Assembly (NCBI GenBank): GCA_900129675.1 | Contig: FSRD01000001.1 | Span: forward strand, 5,321,501-5,385,500 | Origin: Bradyrhizobium erythrophlei | GTDB lineage: Bacteria > Pseudomonadota > Alphaproteobacteria > Rhizobiales > Xanthobacteraceae | Direction of reading: 5' to 3' | Length of the DNA: 64,000 bases | The notes under the pieces: model-generated | The model's database searches: none | Seen by the model: only the letters and a program-made list of their open reading frames with translations | What the model was told of the DNA's origin: nothing | Made by a program: the position numbers and the translations under genes | Shown: positions 18,325 through 29,299 of the stretch, in pieces | Position numbering within the stretch: the first letter of the stretch is position 1 | Layout of the letters: each line of letters begins with the position of its first letter

Positions 18325-19833
18325 TTATGCGTCGGCCGATCGTATGGTGCGTTCGGGACTACCTTTTTCGATGACGTCGCCTTGATGCACGCCCGAATCC
18401 GGCCGCGCCAGCGCGGGCGACAACGGAACGGAAAGACGGCACAGCAGGCCCTCGCTGCGCCAATCGAACCTGGCCTCGCCGCCGAGTTGCGACTCGATGC
18501 TGGCGAGCACGGTCCGGGTGCCGAAGCCCCGCGTTGTCGGCTCCTGAACCGAAGGCCCGCCGGTCTCTTCCCAAAGCAACCGCAGCAGGCCCTGGTCGTT
18601 CTCCCATCTGAGGGAGAGCCGGCCCGACAGCGTCGACAGCGCGCCATACTTGGCCGAATTGGTGACGAGCTCGTGCAAGGCTAACGCCAGCGTCTGCGCG
18701 GTGGCAGGCTGCAACTGCAGCTCCGGACCGGACAATGCGATCTGATCGCCCACCGCATAGGGCGCAAGCTCCTCGCCGATCAGCCGTCGCATTTCCGCGC
18801 CCTGCCAGTTCGACAGCGACAGCACCGTATGCACCCGCGCCAGCGCATTGATCCGCCCTTCCACCGAGCGGATGTAGGCCTTGACGTTTTCGCCTCGGGT
18901 CAGCCGGACGATGGATTGGGCCAGCGCCAACGCATTCTTGGCGCGATGATCGACCTCCCGGGCGAGCAGGTTCTGGCGTTCCTCGGCATGCTTGCGCTCG
19001 GTGATGTCGACCGTGACACCGCTGACGCGTACCACGCGGCCCGCTTTGTCGAGGGTAGCGGCGGCGGTGCCGACGCACCAGCGTATCTCGCCATCGGGGC
19101 GGATTACGCGAAACTCGGCCTCGTATGATTTTGCACCCTTGGCGAAGTGCGCCAATGCCTTGCGCAGTTCGCCGATGTCCTCCGGATGCAGCAACGCCTG
19201 TATCTTGGAAGGCGTCACCACGAAGGTCTTCGAATCGACTCCGAGGATCTGATATTGGCCCTCGTCCCACATCCAGTCGCCATTGACCCAGTCCCAGTCC
19301 CAGGATCCCATTTTGCCCGCGGCGATCGCGAGACTGCGGCGTTGCTCGCTTTCCAGGAGCCGGGCGTGCGATTCCTCCAGCTCGGCGGTTCGCGCCCGCA
19401 CGCGATCCTCGAGTTCGGCATTCAGCCGCTCCAGCTGCCGGGTCTTGCGGTACAGCTCGGCAAACACCTTGATCTTGGCGCGCAACACTTCTGGGACAAC
19501 CGGTACCGGAACATAGTCGACGGCGCCCATCTCGTAGCCGCGCAGTCGGTCGAGATCGCTGACCTGAATGGCCGAAATGAAGATCATCGCCGTCTTCTGG
19601 AAGCGCGGATGGTCGCGGATCATGGCGGCGAGCTCGAAGCCGTCCAGTTCCGGCATGCAGACATCGACCAGGATCACCGCGACTTCGTTCTTGAGCAGAT
19701 ATTCCAGCGCCTCCCTGCCGGATGCGGCGACGACCAGATTCTCGCCGAGCTCCTTGAGGATGACTTCATAGGCCAGCAGTTTTGCCGGCTGATCGTCAAC
19801 CAGAAGAATATTGACTTTCTCGTGGTCCATCAT
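18325..19833 (-). CDS. REC-PAS-HWE histidine kinase
   Basis: A 502-residue cytoplasmic protein starting MMDHEKVNILLVDD at 19833, 11 bases after the poly-HAMP kinase gene, so an operon with it. Domains: receiver (residues 8-125) with D57 in ILVDVCMPELDG, a coiled-coil linker (KTRQLERLNAELEDRVRAR), PAS/PAC (about 185-285, GSWDWDWVNGDWMWDEG), then an HWE/HisKA_2 kinase: phospho-acceptor H296 in VDHRAKNAL, N-box ALALHELVTNSAKYGALS and the class-defining tryptophan in RLLWEETGG. Receiver-first HWE kinases are usual in alphaproteobacterial phosphorelays and general stress signalling. It is probably phosphorylated by the upstream hybrid kinase. Confidence 0.92.
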   Translation of the reverse strand: MMDHEKVNILLVDDQPAKLLAYEVILKELGENLVVAASGREALEYLLKNEVAVILVDVCMPELDGFELAAMIRDHPRFQKTAMIFISAIQVSDLDRLRGYEMGAVDYVPVPVVPEVLRAKIKVFAELYRKTRQLERLNAELEDRVRARTAELEESHARLLESEQRRSLAIAAGKMGSWDWDWVNGDWMWDEGQYQILGVDSKTFVVTPSKIQALLHPEDIGELRKALAHFAKGAKSYEAEFRVIRPDGEIRWCVGTAAATLDKAGRVVRVSGVTVDITERKHAEERQNLLAREVDHRAKNALALAQSIVRLTRGENVKAYIRSVEGRINALARVHTVLSLSNWQGAEMRRLIGEELAPYAVGDQIALSGPELQLQPATAQTLALALHELVTNSAKYGALSTLSGRLSLRWENDQGLLRLLWEETGGPSVQEPTTRGFGTRTVLASIESQLGGEARFDWRSEGLLCRLSVPLSPALARPDSGVHQGDVIEKGSPERTIRSADA

Positions 19834-19844
19834 TTGAACGCCGG

Positions 19845-22800
19845 TCAACGGTGTAGCCACATGCGGATGGCAAGCAGCAACTGCTCGGTGTTGACCGGCT
19901 TGGCCAGATAATCCGACGCGCCGGCCTCGAGACATTTTTCGCGATCGCCCTTCATGGCCTTGGCCGTCAGCGCGATGATCGGGAGCCGGCGAAGCGCCGG
20001 GTTCTGGCGGATCACGCCAATGGTTTGGTAGCCGTCCATCTGGGGCATCATGATATCCATCAGCACGACGGCGATCTGGGGGTTGGACTCGACGAGCGCA
20101 ACCGCCTCGCTGCCGGTGGTCGCGGTCAGGACCTTCATGCCGCGCCGTTCCAGCACGCTGCTCAGTGCAAAGATGTTGCGGGCATCGTCGTCCACGAGCA
20201 ACGCGGTCCGGCCGACCAGGTCCTCGTCGGAACTGTTGAGCTTTTCGAGCATGCGCTGCTTTTCGATCGGCAATTCCGTGATCACGCGGTGAAGAAACAG
20301 TGACGTTTCGTCGAGCAGGCGTTCCGGCGATTCCACGCCTTTGACCACGATGCTTCGCGCCATCGTGTGCAACTCGGCGTCTTCCTCGACCGACAGTTCC
20401 CGCCCCGTGAACACCACCACCGGCACGTTCGACAGTTGTTCGTCGTTGCGGATCCGGTCGAGCACTTCGAAGCCGCTCATGTCGGGCAGCCGCAAATCCA
20501 GCACGACGCAGTCGCACGGACTGTCGCGCAGGGCGGCAAGCGCGCCTTCGCCGGTATCGGTGGTCACGATCTCGATATCGTTGTGGTCGAGCAGTTGCTT
20601 GATGCTCATCTGCTCGGCGGCATTGTCCTCCACGATCAGCAGGCGTTTGCGGCGCGGCTTGGCATATTCCTTGATCTGCGACAGCGCCGCGCTGACGCCT
20701 TCGGTCGTGGTCGGCTTGTTGACGAAGGAAAACGCCCCGCGCGCCAGCGCATGCTGGCGGTCCTCGTCGAGCGTGATGATCTGCACCGGAATATGCCGGG
20801 TGAGGGGGTTGTGCTTGAGCTGGCTCAGCACCGTCCAACCCAGCATGTCCGGCAGGAAGACGTCGAGCGACACCGCCGACGGCTGGAACTGTTTTGCCAG
20901 TTCCAGCGCCTCGGCGCCGTGGGCGGCAACCAGAACCTTGAATCCCTTGTCGCGGGCGAGGTCGACCAGCACGCCCGCGTAGTGCGGGTCATCCTCGACG
21001 ATCAACAGGATCGTGTCTCCGGGTTCGAGATTGAGCCGGTCATCGGGCAGCTGTTCGATGATGCGCTCCTGCGTCGCGGCCTGCAGCGCCGGCACGGCCG
21101 CGTAGGGCGGCGAGGCAGGGACGCGCGGCGCGACCGTCGGGCCGGAATATTTCAGCGGCAGATAGAGCACGAAGGTGCTGCCCTTGCCGGGCGTGCTCCT
21201 CAGATGAATTTCACCACCGAGCAGGGTCGCCAGCTCGCGGCTGATGGCGAGGCCCAAGCCGGTGCCGCCATATTTCCGGCTGGTGCCGGCGTCGGCCTGC
21301 TGAAACGCCTCGAAGATCAGCTTTTGCTTGTCGAGCGGAATGCCGATGCCGGTGTCCGACACCTCGAACGCGATGACGGCGGGCGAATGGTTCAGAATCG
21401 GATGCTCGGCGCTCCAGCCGCCGAGGGCGGCGGAAACGCTCAAGCGAACCCCGCCTTCGGCGGTGAACTTGAAGGCGTTCGACAGCAGGTTCTTCAGCAC
21501 CTGCTGCAGGCGCTTCGAGTCGGTAATGATACTTCGACCGAGGTTGGGGTCGAGATCGATGTTGAACGACAATTGACGGTTCTCCGCTTCGTGGCGGAAC
21601 GGCCGTCCCACGGTTTCCAGCAGGTTGGAGGTGAGGATTTCCTCGGCGTCGACCGTCACCGTTCCGGATTCGATCTTGGAGAGGTCGAGAATATCGCTGA
21701 TCAAATTCAGGAGGTCGGTGCCGGCGCCGTGGATGGTGCGCGCGAATTCGACCTGCTTGGCGGAGAGGTTGCCATCCGGGTTTTCGGTGAGCTGCTGGCC
21801 GAGGATCAGGATGCTGTTGAGCGGCGTCCGCAGCTCGTGCGACATGTTGGCGAGGAATTCCGATTTGTATTTCGACGTCAGCGAAAGTTCGGTGGCCTTT
21901 TCCTCCAGCGCGCGGCGCGCCTGCTCGATTTCCTGGTTCTTTCTTTCCACTTCGACGTTTCGCTCGGCGAGCTGCTGGGCTTTTTGTTCGAGCTGCTCGT
22001 TGGTCTGCTGCAATTCCTTCTGCTGCGTCTGCAATTCACCGGCGAGCTGTTGCGATTGCTTCAGCAGGCCTTCGGTCTGCATCGTCGCCTCGATGCTGTT
22101 GAGCACGATGCCGATAGAATCGGTGAGCTGCTCGAGGAAGGTCATCTGCGAGGTCGTGAACGAACTGACGGAAGACAGCTCGATGACGGCCTTGACCTGA
22201 TTCTCGAACAGCACCGGCAGCACGACGAGATTTTTCGGTATCACCCGCAACAGCGCCGAATTGATCGGGACGGCGTCGCTCGGAATGTCCGACACCAGCC
22301 GCTGTCGCTTGTCCATCGCGCATTGCCCGATCAGGCCGTCGCCAAATTGCACGAATTGCGGATGAGGATTGGCGCCGTCGCCGGCATAGGCCGACAGCAG
22401 CCGCAGTTGCGGATTGTCTTCATTCTCGACCTGGTAGATGACGCCCATATGCGCATTGACCAGCGGGGTCAGTTCGGTCAGCAGCAATCGGCCCACGGTG
22501 GTCAGGTCGCGCTGGCCCTGCAGCATGTTGGTGAATTTCGCCAGATTGGTTTTCAGCCAGTCCTGTTCCGAGTTGACGTCCGTGGTCAGGCGGAGATTGC
22601 CGATCATGGTGTTGATGTTGTCTTTGAGTTCGGCGACTTCGCCGCGCGCATCGACCTGGATCGAACGGGTGAGGTCGCCCTTGGTGACCGCGGTCGCCAC
22701 TTCCGCGATCGCGCGCACCTGCGAGGTCAGATTGGCGGCCAGCAAGTTGACGTTGCCGGTGAGATCCTTCCACGTGCCGGCGGCGCCGGGCACGTTGGCC

Positions 22801-25800
22801 TGGCCGCCGAGCCGGCCTTCGACGCCGACTTCGCGCGCCACGCTGGTGACCTGATCGGCGAACGTCGCCAGCGTCTCGGTCATGTTGTTGATGGTATCGG
22901 CAAGGGCTGCGACTTCGCCCTTCGATTTCACCGTCAGGTCCTGCTTCAAATCACCGTTGGCGACCGCGGTCACGACCTTGACGATGCCGCGCACCTGCTC
23001 GGTCAAATTGGCCGCCATGAAGTTCACGGTATCGGTGAGGTCCTTCCAGGTGCCGGCGACGCCGGGAACCTGCGCCTGTCCGCCGAGCTTGCCCTCGGTG
23101 CCGACCTCGCGCGCCACGCGCGTCACTTCGCCGGCGAAGGCGTTGAGCTGATCGACCATGGTGTTGATGGTGTTTTTCAGTTCGAGGATTTCGCCCTTGA
23201 CGTCGACCGTGATCTTTCGCGACAGGTCGCCGCGCGCCACCGCCGTGGTGACTTCGGCGATGTTGCGGACTTGCGTAGTCAGATTGGCGGCGAGCAGGTT
23301 GACGTTGTCGGTGAGGTCCTTCCAGGTGCCGCCGACGCCGGGCACCACGGCCTGGCCGCCGAGCCGTCCCTCGGTGCCGACTTCGCGCGCCACGCGCGTC
23401 ACTTCGGCGGCGAAGGAACGCAGCTGCTCGACCATCGTGTTCAAGGTGTCCTTGAGCAGCAGGATCTCGCCGCGGACGTCGACGGTGATCTTCTTGGACA
23501 GGTCGCCGCCGGCGATCGCGGTGGCGACCTCGGCGATGTTGCGGACCTGCGCGGTCAGGTTGGAAGCCATGAAGTTGACGTTGTCGGTGAGGTCCTTCCA
23601 GGTGCCGGCGACTTCGGGCACTTCGGCCTGGCCGCCGAGCTTGCCTTCGGTGCCGACCTCGCGCGCCACTCGCGTGACTTCGGAGGCAAACGCGTTGAGC
23701 TGGTCCACCATCGTGTTGATGGTGTTCTTCAGCTCGAGGATTTCGCCTTTGACGTCGACGGTAATCTTGCGCGAGAGGTCGCCGCGCGCCACGGCGGTCG
23801 TGACTTCGGCAATGTTGCGGACCTGGGCCGTCAAATTACCGGCCATCGAGTTGACGCTGTCGGTGAGATCCTTCCAGGTGCCGGCGACGCCGGGCACGTT
23901 GGCTTGTCCGCCGAGTCGTCCCTCGGTGCCGACCTCGCGCGCCACGCGCGTGACCTCGCCCGCAAAGCGGTTGAGCTGGTCCACCATCGTGTTCAGCGTT
24001 TCCTTCAACTGCAGGATCTCGCCGCGGACGTCGACCGTGATCTTGCGCGACAGGTCGCCGCCGGCAATCGCGGTCGCGACTTCGGCGATGTTGCGGACCT
24101 GGGCTGTCAGATTGCCGGCCATCGAGTTCACGCTGTCGGTCAAGTCCTTCCAGGTGCCGGCGACGCCCGTCACCTGAGCCTGGCCGCCGAGCTTGCCGTC
24201 GGTACCGACTTCGCGCGCGACGCGCGTGACCTCACTGGCAAAGGCGTTGAGCTGATCGACCATGGTATTGAGCGTTTCCTTCAACTGAAGGATTTCGCCG
24301 GATACGTTCACGGTGATCTTCTTCGACAAGTCGCCCTTGGCGACGGCGGTGGCGACTTCGGCGATGTTTCTGACCTGGCCGGTCAGATTGCTCGCCATCG
24401 AGTTCACGCTGTCGGTCAAATCCTTCCAGGTGCCGGCGACGCCGCGCACCAGCGCCTGGCCGCCGAGCTTGCCTTCGGTGCCGACCTCACGGGCGACGCG
24501 CGTGACCTCGCCGGCGAAGGCGTTGAGCTGGTCGACCATGGTATTGATGGTGTCTTTCAGCTCCAGAATCTCGCCGCGCACGTCGACGGTAATCTTCTTC
24601 GACAAATCGCCATTGGCGACCGCGGTCGTGACCTCGGCGATGTTGCGGACCTGCGCGGTCAAATTGCTCGCCATCGAGTTGACGCTCTCGGTCAGATCCT
24701 TCCAGGTGCCGGCGACGCCGAGCACGTTGGCCTGGCCGCCGAGCCGGCCTTCGGTGCCGACCTCGCGCGCCACGCGCGTCACTTCGCCGGCGAAGGCGTT
24801 GAGCTGGTCGACCATGGTGTTGAGCGTTTCCTTCAACTGAAGGATTTCGCCCGACACGTTCACCGTGATCTTCTTGGAGAGGTCGCCGCCGGCGATCGCG
24901 GTGGCGACGTCGGCGATGTTGCGCACCTGCGCGGTCAGGTTGGACGCCATGAAGTTGACGTTGTCGGTCAGGTCCTTCCAGGTGCCGGCGACGCCGGGCA
25001 CCTGCGCCTGGCCGCCCAATTTGCCTTCGGTGCCGACCTCGCGCGCGACGCGCGTCACTTCGGAGGCAAAGGAATTGAGCTGGTCCACCATCGTGTTGAT
25101 GGTGTCCTTCAGCTCCAGAATTTCGCCGCGGACGTCGACGGTGATTTTCCGCGAAAGGTCGCCGCGCGCGACCGCCGTGGTGACGTTGGCGATGTTGCGA
25201 ACCTGGGCGGTCAGGTTGCCGCACATCGCGTTCACGGAGTCGGTGAGATCCTTCCAGGTGCCGGCGACGCCGGGCACGATGGCCTGGCCGCCGAGCTTGC
25301 CGTCGGTGCCGACCTCGCGGGCGACGCGGGTGACTTCGGAGGCGAACGAGCGCAGCTGGTCCACCATCGTATTGATGGCCTCCTTCAACTGCAAAATCTC
25401 GCCGCGGACGTCGACAGTGATCTTCTTGGACAAATCGCCGTTGGCGACCGCGATGGTGACCTCGGCGATGTTGCGAACCTGGCCGGTCAGGTTGTTGGCC
25501 ATCGAGTTCACGCTTTCGGTCAAATCCTTCCAGACGCCGGTCACTTCGGGCACCTGCGCCTGGCCGCCGAGCTTGCCCTCGGTGCCGACTTCGCGGGCGA
25601 CGCGCGTCACCTCCGAGGTGAACACGCTGAGCTGCTTGATCATGGTGTTGACGATATTGGCCGACTGCAAGAATTCGCCGCCCAGAGGGCGGCCATCGAC
25701 ATCCAGTTGGACGGTCTGCAACAGATCGCCTTGCGCAACGGCGGCAACCGCGCGGGTCACCTCGCGCGTCGGCCACAACAAATCGTCGATCAGCGTGTTG

Positions 25801-26129
25801 ACCGATCCTTCCATGTCCGCCCATGAGCCGCTCGACAGATCGAACTTGACGCGCTGGCGGGTTTTGCCTTCGCGGCCGACCACCTGGCCGACCCGTTCGA
25901 GCTGCTGGGCCATGCGCTGATTGGCGGCGACGATTTCATTAAAAGTGTCGGCGATCTTGCCTTCGATCCCGAGATGGTCCCCGGTCATCCGCACCGAAAA
26001 ATCGCCGGCTCGCATCGCCTGCAATGCGTGCAGCAGATCCTGCAGCGAGTCCGGTTTCCCGTTGGCCTCTGATTTTCGCTTTGAGATAGGGCGAAGGTTC
26101 GACGGTGCCGCCGGATCGAGGTCGCTCAT
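19845..26129 (-). CDS. giant poly-HAMP hybrid histidine kinase with GAF and three receivers
   Basis: A 2094-residue protein with no membrane helix seen, so probably a soluble sensor. Residues 1-168 are a divergent HAMP-like region. Residues 169-1180 are eleven 92-residue HAMP repeats, each built around [18 protein letters not shown], [14 protein letters not shown] and [13 protein letters not shown] domain (about 1215-1375) and a long Gln/Glu coiled coil (about 1380-1420) lead to HisKA with H1431 in [11 protein letters not shown], then HATPase ([17 protein letters not shown]). Three receivers follow, with phospho-acceptor D1756, D1878 and D2025. The plan resembles fungal group III (Nik1/Os-1) osmosensing kinases, which also use about 90-residue HAMP repeats. 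It heads an operon with the HWE kinase. Confidence 0.93.
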   Translation of the reverse strand: MSDLDPAAPSNLRPISKRKSEANGKPDSLQDLLHALQAMRAGDFSVRMTGDHLGIEGKIADTFNEIVAANQRMAQQLERVGQVVGREGKTRQRVKFDLSSGSWADMEGSVNTLIDDLLWPTREVTRAVAAVAQGDLLQTVQLDVDGRPLGGEFLQSANIVNTMIKQLSVFTSEVTRVAREVGTEGKLGGQAQVPEVTGVWKDLTESVNSMANNLTGQVRNIAEVTIAVANGDLSKKITVDVRGEILQLKEAINTMVDQLRSFASEVTRVAREVGTDGKLGGQAIVPGVAGTWKDLTDSVNAMCGNLTAQVRNIANVTTAVARGDLSRKITVDVRGEILELKDTINTMVDQLNSFASEVTRVAREVGTEGKLGGQAQVPGVAGTWKDLTDNVNFMASNLTAQVRNIADVATAIAGGDLSKKITVNVSGEILQLKETLNTMVDQLNAFAGEVTRVAREVGTEGRLGGQANVLGVAGTWKDLTESVNSMASNLTAQVRNIAEVTTAVANGDLSKKITVDVRGEILELKDTINTMVDQLNAFAGEVTRVAREVGTEGKLGGQALVRGVAGTWKDLTDSVNSMASNLTGQVRNIAEVATAVAKGDLSKKITVNVSGEILQLKETLNTMVDQLNAFASEVTRVAREVGTDGKLGGQAQVTGVAGTWKDLTDSVNSMAGNLTAQVRNIAEVATAIAGGDLSRKITVDVRGEILQLKETLNTMVDQLNRFAGEVTRVAREVGTEGRLGGQANVPGVAGTWKDLTDSVNSMAGNLTAQVRNIAEVTTAVARGDLSRKITVDVKGEILELKNTINTMVDQLNAFASEVTRVAREVGTEGKLGGQAEVPEVAGTWKDLTDNVNFMASNLTAQVRNIAEVATAIAGGDLSKKITVDVRGEILLLKDTLNTMVEQLRSFAAEVTRVAREVGTEGRLGGQAVVPGVGGTWKDLTDNVNLLAANLTTQVRNIAEVTTAVARGDLSRKITVDVKGEILELKNTINTMVDQLNAFAGEVTRVAREVGTEGKLGGQAQVPGVAGTWKDLTDTVNFMAANLTEQVRGIVKVVTAVANGDLKQDLTVKSKGEVAALADTINNMTETLATFADQVTSVAREVGVEGRLGGQANVPGAAGTWKDLTGNVNLLAANLTSQVRAIAEVATAVTKGDLTRSIQVDARGEVAELKDNINTMIGNLRLTTDVNSEQDWLKTNLAKFTNMLQGQRDLTTVGRLLLTELTPLVNAHMGVIYQVENEDNPQLRLLSAYAGDGANPHPQFVQFGDGLIGQCAMDKRQRLVSDIPSDAVPINSALLRVIPKNLVVLPVLFENQVKAVIELSSVSSFTTSQMTFLEQLTDSIGIVLNSIEATMQTEGLLKQSQQLAGELQTQQKELQQTNEQLEQKAQQLAERNVEVERKNQEIEQARRALEEKATELSLTSKYKSEFLANMSHELRTPLNSILILGQQLTENPDGNLSAKQVEFARTIHGAGTDLLNLISDILDLSKIESGTVTVDAEEILTSNLLETVGRPFRHEAENRQLSFNIDLDPNLGRSIITDSKRLQQVLKNLLSNAFKFTAEGGVRLSVSAALGGWSAEHPILNHSPAVIAFEVSDTGIGIPLDKQKLIFEAFQQADAGTSRKYGGTGLGLAISRELATLLGGEIHLRSTPGKGSTFVLYLPLKYSGPTVAPRVPASPPYAAVPALQAATQERIIEQLPDDRLNLEPGDTILLIVEDDPHYAGVLVDLARDKGFKVLVAAHGAEALELAKQFQPSAVSLDVFLPDMLGWTVLSQLKHNPLTRHIPVQIITLDEDRQHALARGAFSFVNKPTTTEGVSAALSQIKEYAKPRRKRLLIVEDNAAEQMSIKQLLDHNDIEIVTTDTGEGALAALRDSPCDCVVLDLRLPDMSGFEVLDRIRNDEQLSNVPVVVFTGRELSVEEDAELHTMARSIVVKGVESPERLLDETSLFLHRVITELPIEKQRMLEKLNSSDEDLVGRTALLVDDDARNIFALSSVLERRGMKVLTATTGSEAVALVESNPQIAVVLMDIMMPQMDGYQTIGVIRQNPALRRLPIIALTAKAMKGDREKCLEAGASDYLAKPVNTEQLLLAIRMWLHR
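22590..25625 (-). repeat. eleven tandem 276-bp repeats coding HAMP units
   Basis: Exactly 11 x 276 = 3036 bases inside the large kinase gene. Units 1-9 are very alike at DNA level (for example repeated GGTCCTTCCAGGTGCCGGCGAC words on the plus strand); units 10 and 11 are more diverged. The regular spacing makes unit gain or loss by recombination likely. Confidence 0.9.
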
Positions 26130-26318
26130 TGCATTCCCCCAAGCATGTACGAGAGAAAATCTGAGTCGCGTGCCTTATGCACGCGGCTGCTTCTCTCACA
26201 TCAGACGGCAACGACCGGAACCGCCAAAGGAGGCGTTCCGGCGAACTCAGCCCAACTGACCCAAGTCGCGGACGAATCGTTGGTTCCCTGGGGTCGGTAA
26301 AAATCCTGTCAGCACCGA

Positions 26319-26348
26319 GGGTTCCCAAGGGTTCCCAAGGGTTCCCGT
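26319..26348. repeat. three tandem decamers GGGTTCCCAA
   Basis: GGGTTCCCAA is repeated twice and followed by a third unit GGGTTCCCGT, with further GGTTCC words at 26282 and 26352. The unit is itself nearly palindromic (GGGTTCCC / GGGAACCC). It lies between the poly-HAMP kinase start and the terminator of the livK gene. Confidence 0.6.
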
Positions 26349-26374
26349 CCGGGTTCCATGGGAAAGCACATAGC

Positions 26375-26400
26375 AAAAACGCCCCGGCAAGCCGGGGCGT
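26375..26400 (-). terminator. intrinsic terminator of livK
   Basis: A perfect 10-bp stem ACGCCCCGGC / GCCGGGGCGT (26379-26400). Read on the minus strand it is followed by TTTTT, 27 bases after the livK stop codon. This is a textbook terminator. Confidence 0.9.
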
Positions 26401-26427
26401 TTGGCGTTAAGAATTGATCCGGAGACG

Positions 26428-27546
26428 TCAGGAACCTTTCGGGTTGATCTCGGTGTAGCCGCCCTTGGCGTCCCATTTGTAGACGACATAGTCGAGCTGC
26501 TTGATGTCGCCCTTGGCGTCGAACTCCAGCTTGCCGATCACGGTATCCCACGCGCCGGCCTTGATCGCGTCCATCACCTTCTTGGGATCGGTGGTGCCGG
26601 CCTTCGCCACCGCCTGCGACCAGACCTGCAGCGCTGCATAGGTGTATAGCGTGTAGCCTTCGGGATCGATGTTGTTGGCCTTGAACTTCTCGACGATGGC
26701 CTTGGCGGTCGGCTTTTTGCGCGGGTCGGGGCCGAAGGTGAACAGGGTGCCCTCGCCGGCAGGGCCGGTGATCGAGGCGAACTCCTTGTCGGCCAGCGCG
26801 TCGCCGGCCATCAGGACGGTCTTCAGGCCCTGGTCGCGCATCTGGCGCAGGATCAATCCGGATTCCTGATGGTAGCCGCCGACATAGACCAGATCGATGT
26901 TGTCGCGCTTCAGGCGGGAGACGATGGCGTTAAAATCCTTGTCGCCCTTGTTGTAGGATTCGAACATCTTTTCGGTGACGCCGGCCTTGTTGAGCGCCTT
27001 CTTGGTTTCGTCGGCCAGGCCTTTGCCGTAGGTGGTCTTGTCGTTGAGGATCGCGATGTTCTTGCCCTTGTAGTTTTTCGCGATGAAGTCGGCTGCGACC
27101 AGGCCCTGCTGGTCGTCGCGGCCGCAGACGCGCGCCACGTTCCACAGCTTGCGTTCGGTATACAGCGGGTTGGTCGAGGCCGGCGTAATCTGCAGCACGT
27201 TGCCGTCGGCATAGGCTTCCGAGGCCGGGATCGACGACGAGGAGCAATAGTGGCCGGCGACGAACGGGATTTTCGCGCTGGCGATCTTTTCCGCCACCGA
27301 GCGCGCCTGTTTCGGATCGCAGGCATCGTCCTCGACATCAAGCACCAGTTTCTTGCCGGTCAGGCCGCCGGCGGCGTTGAGATCGGCGATCGCCTGTTCG
27401 GCACCGTTCTTCATCTGGCGGCCGAACGCGGATTCGCCGCCCGTCATCGGGCCGGCCACCGCGACCGTAATGTCCTGCGCGAGCGCACTTGCCGACAGCG
27501 CAACCGATGCGCCCAATGCCAGGCCGATGAGTTTCAGTGATTTCAT
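26428..27546 (-). CDS. livK: branched-chain amino-acid ABC transporter substrate-binding protein
   Basis: A 372-residue periplasmic binding protein of the LivJ/LivK (Peripla_BP_6) family that captures leucine, isoleucine, valine or related amino acids. The ATG at 27546 gives a proper signal peptide (MKSLKLIGLALGASVALSASALAQ); a longer open frame upstream is not signal-like. The mature part starts DITVAVAGPMTGGESAFGRQ, the standard family opening, with GHYCSSSSIPAS and ITPASTNP lining the ligand cleft. AGGA precedes the start. It lies downstream of livF on the same strand after 176 bases and ends at a strong terminator, so it can be made in excess over the membrane parts. Confidence 0.92.
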   Translation of the reverse strand: MKSLKLIGLALGASVALSASALAQDITVAVAGPMTGGESAFGRQMKNGAEQAIADLNAAGGLTGKKLVLDVEDDACDPKQARSVAEKIASAKIPFVAGHYCSSSSIPASEAYADGNVLQITPASTNPLYTERKLWNVARVCGRDDQQGLVAADFIAKNYKGKNIAILNDKTTYGKGLADETKKALNKAGVTEKMFESYNKGDKDFNAIVSRLKRDNIDLVYVGGYHQESGLILRQMRDQGLKTVLMAGDALADKEFASITGPAGEGTLFTFGPDPRKKPTAKAIVEKFKANNIDPEGYTLYTYAALQVWSQAVAKAGTTDPKKVMDAIKAGAWDTVIGKLEFDAKGDIKQLDYVVYKWDAKGGYTEINPKGS

Positions 27547-27722
27547 GAGGGATCCTCGCGGGTAGGTCGCTTTCGGGAAATACCCGGGCGCGCCGGGTAC
27601 GACAATCCGGTGCATTGTCGACTGATTTAGCCGCGAAGTCATCGGCAATTTTCGGGCAAATCCACGCTCCGTTCGCCGCATCTTGCCGCAGTTTTCGCGG
27701 CGGGATGACGGAGGGAGCGGGG

Positions 27723-28469
27723 CTAACCCCGGCGTCCGCCTTCCAGGTAGGCGGCGCGAATCTCCGGGCGCTGCAACAGTTCGCTGCCGGTCCCCGACAG
27801 CGTGATCAGGCCGTTGACCATGACATAGCCGCGATGCGCCAGTTTCAGCGCGTGGTTGGCGTTCTGCTCAACGATCAGCACGGTGAGGCCGTCCTGGCGG
27901 TTCAAGGTCCGGATCGCGTCGAAAATCTGCCGCGCAATCAGGGGCGCAAGGCCGAGCGACGGCTCGTCGAGCATCAACAGGCGAGGCCGGCTCATCAAGG
28001 CGCGGCCGATCGCCAGCATCTGCTGCTCGCCGCCGGACAGCGTGCCGCCGCGCTGGGTCATGCGCTCCCTCAGCCGCGGGAACAGCGTCAGGACGCGCTC
28101 CAGGCCGGCCGCGCGATCGGCCTCGCTGGACTCGGTCGCGTCGGCACCCATCTGCAGGTTTTCCGCGACGCTCATGCGCGGAAAAATCCGCCGACCTTCC
28201 GGCGACTGGGCGATCCGCAGCCGTGCGATCTGGTGCGTCGGTACGGCGGTGATGTCGTGGCCGTCGAACTCGATCTGGCCCGAGCGGGCACGCGGCTTGC
28301 CGAAGATCGTCATCATCAGCGTCGACTTGCCGGCGCCGTTGGCGCCGATCAAGGCGACGATCTCGCCGGCATTGATCTCGATATCGACGCCCTTCAGCGC
28401 CTCGATCTTGCCGTAGGCCGCGCGCAAGCCGCGGATCGCGAGCAGCGGCGTTGCGGACGGCGCGGTCAC
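27723..28469 (-). CDS. livF: branched-chain amino-acid ABC transporter ATP-binding protein LivF
   Basis: A 248-residue ABC ATPase, one of the two motor subunits. Walker A GANGAGKST, signature LSGGEQQ and Walker B LLMLDEPSLGLAP are intact, the last being typical of LivF. The start is GTG at 28469, overlapping the livG stop by four bases (GTGA), which indicates translational coupling. It is the last of the coupled livHMGF genes before livK. Confidence 0.93.
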   Translation of the reverse strand: MTAPSATPLLAIRGLRAAYGKIEALKGVDIEINAGEIVALIGANGAGKSTLMMTIFGKPRARSGQIEFDGHDITAVPTHQIARLRIAQSPEGRRIFPRMSVAENLQMGADATESSEADRAAGLERVLTLFPRLRERMTQRGGTLSGGEQQMLAIGRALMSRPRLLMLDEPSLGLAPLIARQIFDAIRTLNRQDGLTVLIVEQNANHALKLAHRGYVMVNGLITLSGTGSELLQRPEIRAAYLEGGRRG

Positions 28470-29299
28470 GTGCCGCTCTCCATCACGGCGATCGCTTCCT
28501 CTTCGTCGGTGCCGAGATAGGCCGCGATCACCTTGGGATCGTCGCGCACTTGCTGCGGGGTGCCTTCGGCGATCTTGACGCCGTAGTCCATCACCACGAC
28601 GTGGTCGGAAATCTCCATCACCACCGACATGTCATGCTCTATGAGCAGGATCGAGGTGCCCTGGCCGGCGCGGATCGAGAGCAACAGCTCGCTTAAGCTC
28701 GCGCTCTCGCGTGCGTTCAGCCCGGCGGCCGGCTCATCGAGGCAGAGCAGCGCCGGTTCGGTGCACATCGCGCGAGCGATTTCGAGGCGGCGCTGATCGC
28801 CATAGGGCAGGTTGCCGGCGGCCTCGTCGGCGCGGTCGACCAATCCGACGCGCTCCAGCCAGGTTCGCGCCAGATCGATCGCATGTTGCTCGGCGCTGCG
28901 CCAGGACGGCGCGCCGATCAGCCCGAGAAAGGTCAGGCCGGAGGCGCGCATCAGCGCGTTGTGCTGGGCCACCATCAGGTTTTCCAGCGCCGTCATGCCG
29001 GGAAACAGCCGGATATTCTGGAAGGTTCGTGCGACCTTGGCCTGTTTGGAAATCCGAAAATCGTTCAGCCGCTCGAGCCGGATGGCGCGGCCGTCATCAT
29101 GCGTGAGCTGCATGGTGCCCGATGTCGGCTTGTAGAAGCCGGTGATGCAGTTGAACACGGTGGTCTTGCCGGCGCCGTTCGGCCCGATCAGCGCGGTGAT
29201 CTTGCGCCGCTCGGCGCCGAAGGAGAGATCGTTGACGGCGACGATGCCGCCGAAGCGCATCGACAGCCGGTCGACGGACAGGATGTGATCGCCGCTCAT
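28466..29299 (-). CDS. livG: branched-chain amino-acid ABC transporter ATP-binding protein LivG
   Basis: A 277-residue ABC ATPase. Walker A IGPNGAGKTT, Walker B LLCLDEPAAGLN and the LivG-type insertion between them are present. The signature loop reads LPYGDQRRLEIARAM, the usual LivG variant of LSGGQ. ATG at 29299 overlaps the livM stop (ATGA); GTGA overlap with livF at the other end. The C-terminus carries the short LivG-specific tail. The open frame continues upstream, but that part is in another gene's territory. Confidence 0.93.
   Translation of the reverse strand: MSGDHILSVDRLSMRFGGIVAVNDLSFGAERRKITALIGPNGAGKTTVFNCITGFYKPTSGTMQLTHDDGRAIRLERLNDFRISKQAKVARTFQNIRLFPGMTALENLMVAQHNALMRASGLTFLGLIGAPSWRSAEQHAIDLARTWLERVGLVDRADEAAGNLPYGDQRRLEIARAMCTEPALLCLDEPAAGLNARESASLSELLLSIRAGQGTSILLIEHDMSVVMEISDHVVVMDYGVKIAEGTPQQVRDDPKVIAAYLGTDEEEAIAVMESGT

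Noticed and set aside
20367-25826. 1819-codon open frame on the plus strand opposite the poly-HAMP kinase
   Set aside because: It is a mirror of the repeats and of GC-rich codon use on the other strand; its product is His/Asp/Gly-rich with no domain, while the minus-strand frame has complete kinase domains.
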